In this document: piece by piece, positions 63,525 to 64,000 of the stretch
Layout: every line of letters starts with the position of its first letter
Position numbering within the stretch: the first letter of the stretch is position 1
Assembly: GCA_947502265.1 (NCBI GenBank)
Contig: CANMZB010000016.1
Span: 38,492-102,491 of the forward strand
Direction of reading: 5' to 3'
Length of the DNA stretch: 64,000 bases
From: an uncultured Sulfitobacter sp.
GTDB taxonomy: Bacteria; Pseudomonadota; Alphaproteobacteria; Rhodobacterales; Rhodobacteraceae
The notes under the pieces: generated by a model
The model's database searches: none
Told to the model about the DNA's origin: nothing
What the model saw: the letters and a program-made list of their open reading frames with translations, nothing else
Position numbers and translations under genes: made by a program

Positions 63525-64000
63525 GTCGCGCTCGCGTGCCGCACGTTCCAGATCAGTGAGACCTGCTATCGCTTCAGTCCAACGCTGAGCACCGAGAACG
63601 AGGAGATCGCCGATTGGTTGGAACGTTTAACCACTGCCTGGCAGGGCATTGAAAATTCCCGAGAAGGGGCAAACAAGCGCACCTGGGGCTTTGGCCTGTG
63701 CTTTCTGTATCTGCGCAACGTGCAGGGCTATTGTTGGAACCATAAACGCGTGTACCGGATTTACTACGAACTGGAGCTGAAGCTACGGTTCAAACCCAAG
63801 AAACGGCTGAAGCGCGACAAGCCAGAACCGCTGGCTGTGCCTGACAAGCCAAATGAGACGTGGTCGATCATTGCCCGGCAGGCGATTTGCACAGCAAATC
63901 TGCCGAGAGGGGATTTTATGGCCGATCAGCTCTCTGACGGCCGGTCGGTCCGGACACTGAACGCCCTGGATGACTTCAATCGCGAGGGCCTTTGCATCGA
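63525..64000 (+). pseudogene. Plus-strand fragment of an IS3-family OrfB, runs off the window
   Basis: The frame at 63525 reads [14 protein letters not shown], then [20 protein letters not shown] and [20 protein letters not shown], typical of IS3-group OrfB before the catalytic core. A 42-bp in-frame palindromic insert interrupts the TWSMDFMAD-type motif (63869-63912). The N-terminus is cut by the adjacent 642-bp element. The frame is open to the end of the window, so the 3' end is unknown. Confidence 0.8.
63869..63912. repeat. Small palindromic insert 2, in frame in a transposase
   Basis: CATTGCCC at the left and CGAGAGGGG at the right enclose GGCA/TGCC and GATTTGC/GCAAATC hairpin arms. It replaces one codon of the conserved TWS-M-DFMAD region with fifteen and keeps the frame open. 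The shared ends with insert 1 suggest a family. Confidence 0.6.

Noticed and set aside
1..64000. CRISPR array, prophage or plasmid origin
   Set aside because: No regularly spaced repeats, phage structural genes, integrase with att sites, or replication genes were seen.

Overview
The window is a chromosomal segment of a marine-type alphaproteobacterium of the Rhodobacteraceae (Roseobacter group, Sulfitobacter/Roseobacter-like). This is inferred from the high GC content, the gene families and gene orders, the zeta subunit of F1-ATPase, the double-domain dCTP deaminase, the SspB-alpha and ErpA types, and a complete Sox thiosulfate-oxidation locus. No database search was possible. Family names come from motifs and remembered family sequences.

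Layout. Positions 1-10 kb hold housekeeping genes: a truncated Ala/Pro/Glu-rich protein, tRNA-Pro, dcd, then on the minus strand a small basic protein, scpB-scpA-nagZ-SPOR protein, argS, an SDR-like protein and dgt, with erpA and xth divergent. Positions 11-20 kb are a haem-uptake region: a TonB-dependent receptor, a small secreted protein, exbB, two exbD and tonB on the minus strand, and hmuS-hmuT-hmuU-hmuV on the plus strand, with a palindrome between the two units. Positions 20-30 kb carry a chromate-transporter remnant, sspB, fumC, two small genes, class I aldolase, a P450/hydrolase pair, ccdA, a tusA-like gene and rne. Positions 31-44 kb carry dctBD, purine genes (purQ, purS, purC, purN, purM), the ATPase zeta subunit, a split B12-dependent methionine synthase (homocysteine methyltransferase, corrinoid protein, DUF1638 protein), sufE, rnd and a CAU tRNA.

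Positions 44-62 kb are a sulfur island: a SulP transporter, a DUF442 sulfurtransferase/phosphatase, a Blh-type persulfide dioxygenase, a Crp/Fnr regulator, two metallo-beta-lactamase-fold proteins, then DUF302-soxF-E-D-C-B, soxA-Z-Y-X and soxW-V on the minus strand, with soxS-soxR-soxT divergent. The redox carriers SoxV/W/S would keep SoxYZ and the cytochromes functional. SoxXA loads thiosulfate onto SoxYZ, SoxB releases sulfate, SoxCD oxidises the bound sulfane, and SoxEF are accessory redox proteins. Two exact and one near copy of an ATTC-N8-GAAT inverted repeat lie in sox intergenic regions and are candidate SoxR operators. The right end (62.6-64 kb) is a mosaic of IS3-family fragments.

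The observations I would follow first are: an ExbD pair in which one copy has Asn in place of the membrane Asp; a DctD-type regulator without the sigma-54 contact loop; a SoxH-like protein without most of the usual metal ligands; a 16-codon ORF coupled by TGATG junctions to both purS and purQ; the DUF1638-linked split MetH; and two related small palindromic inserts in transposase remnants.
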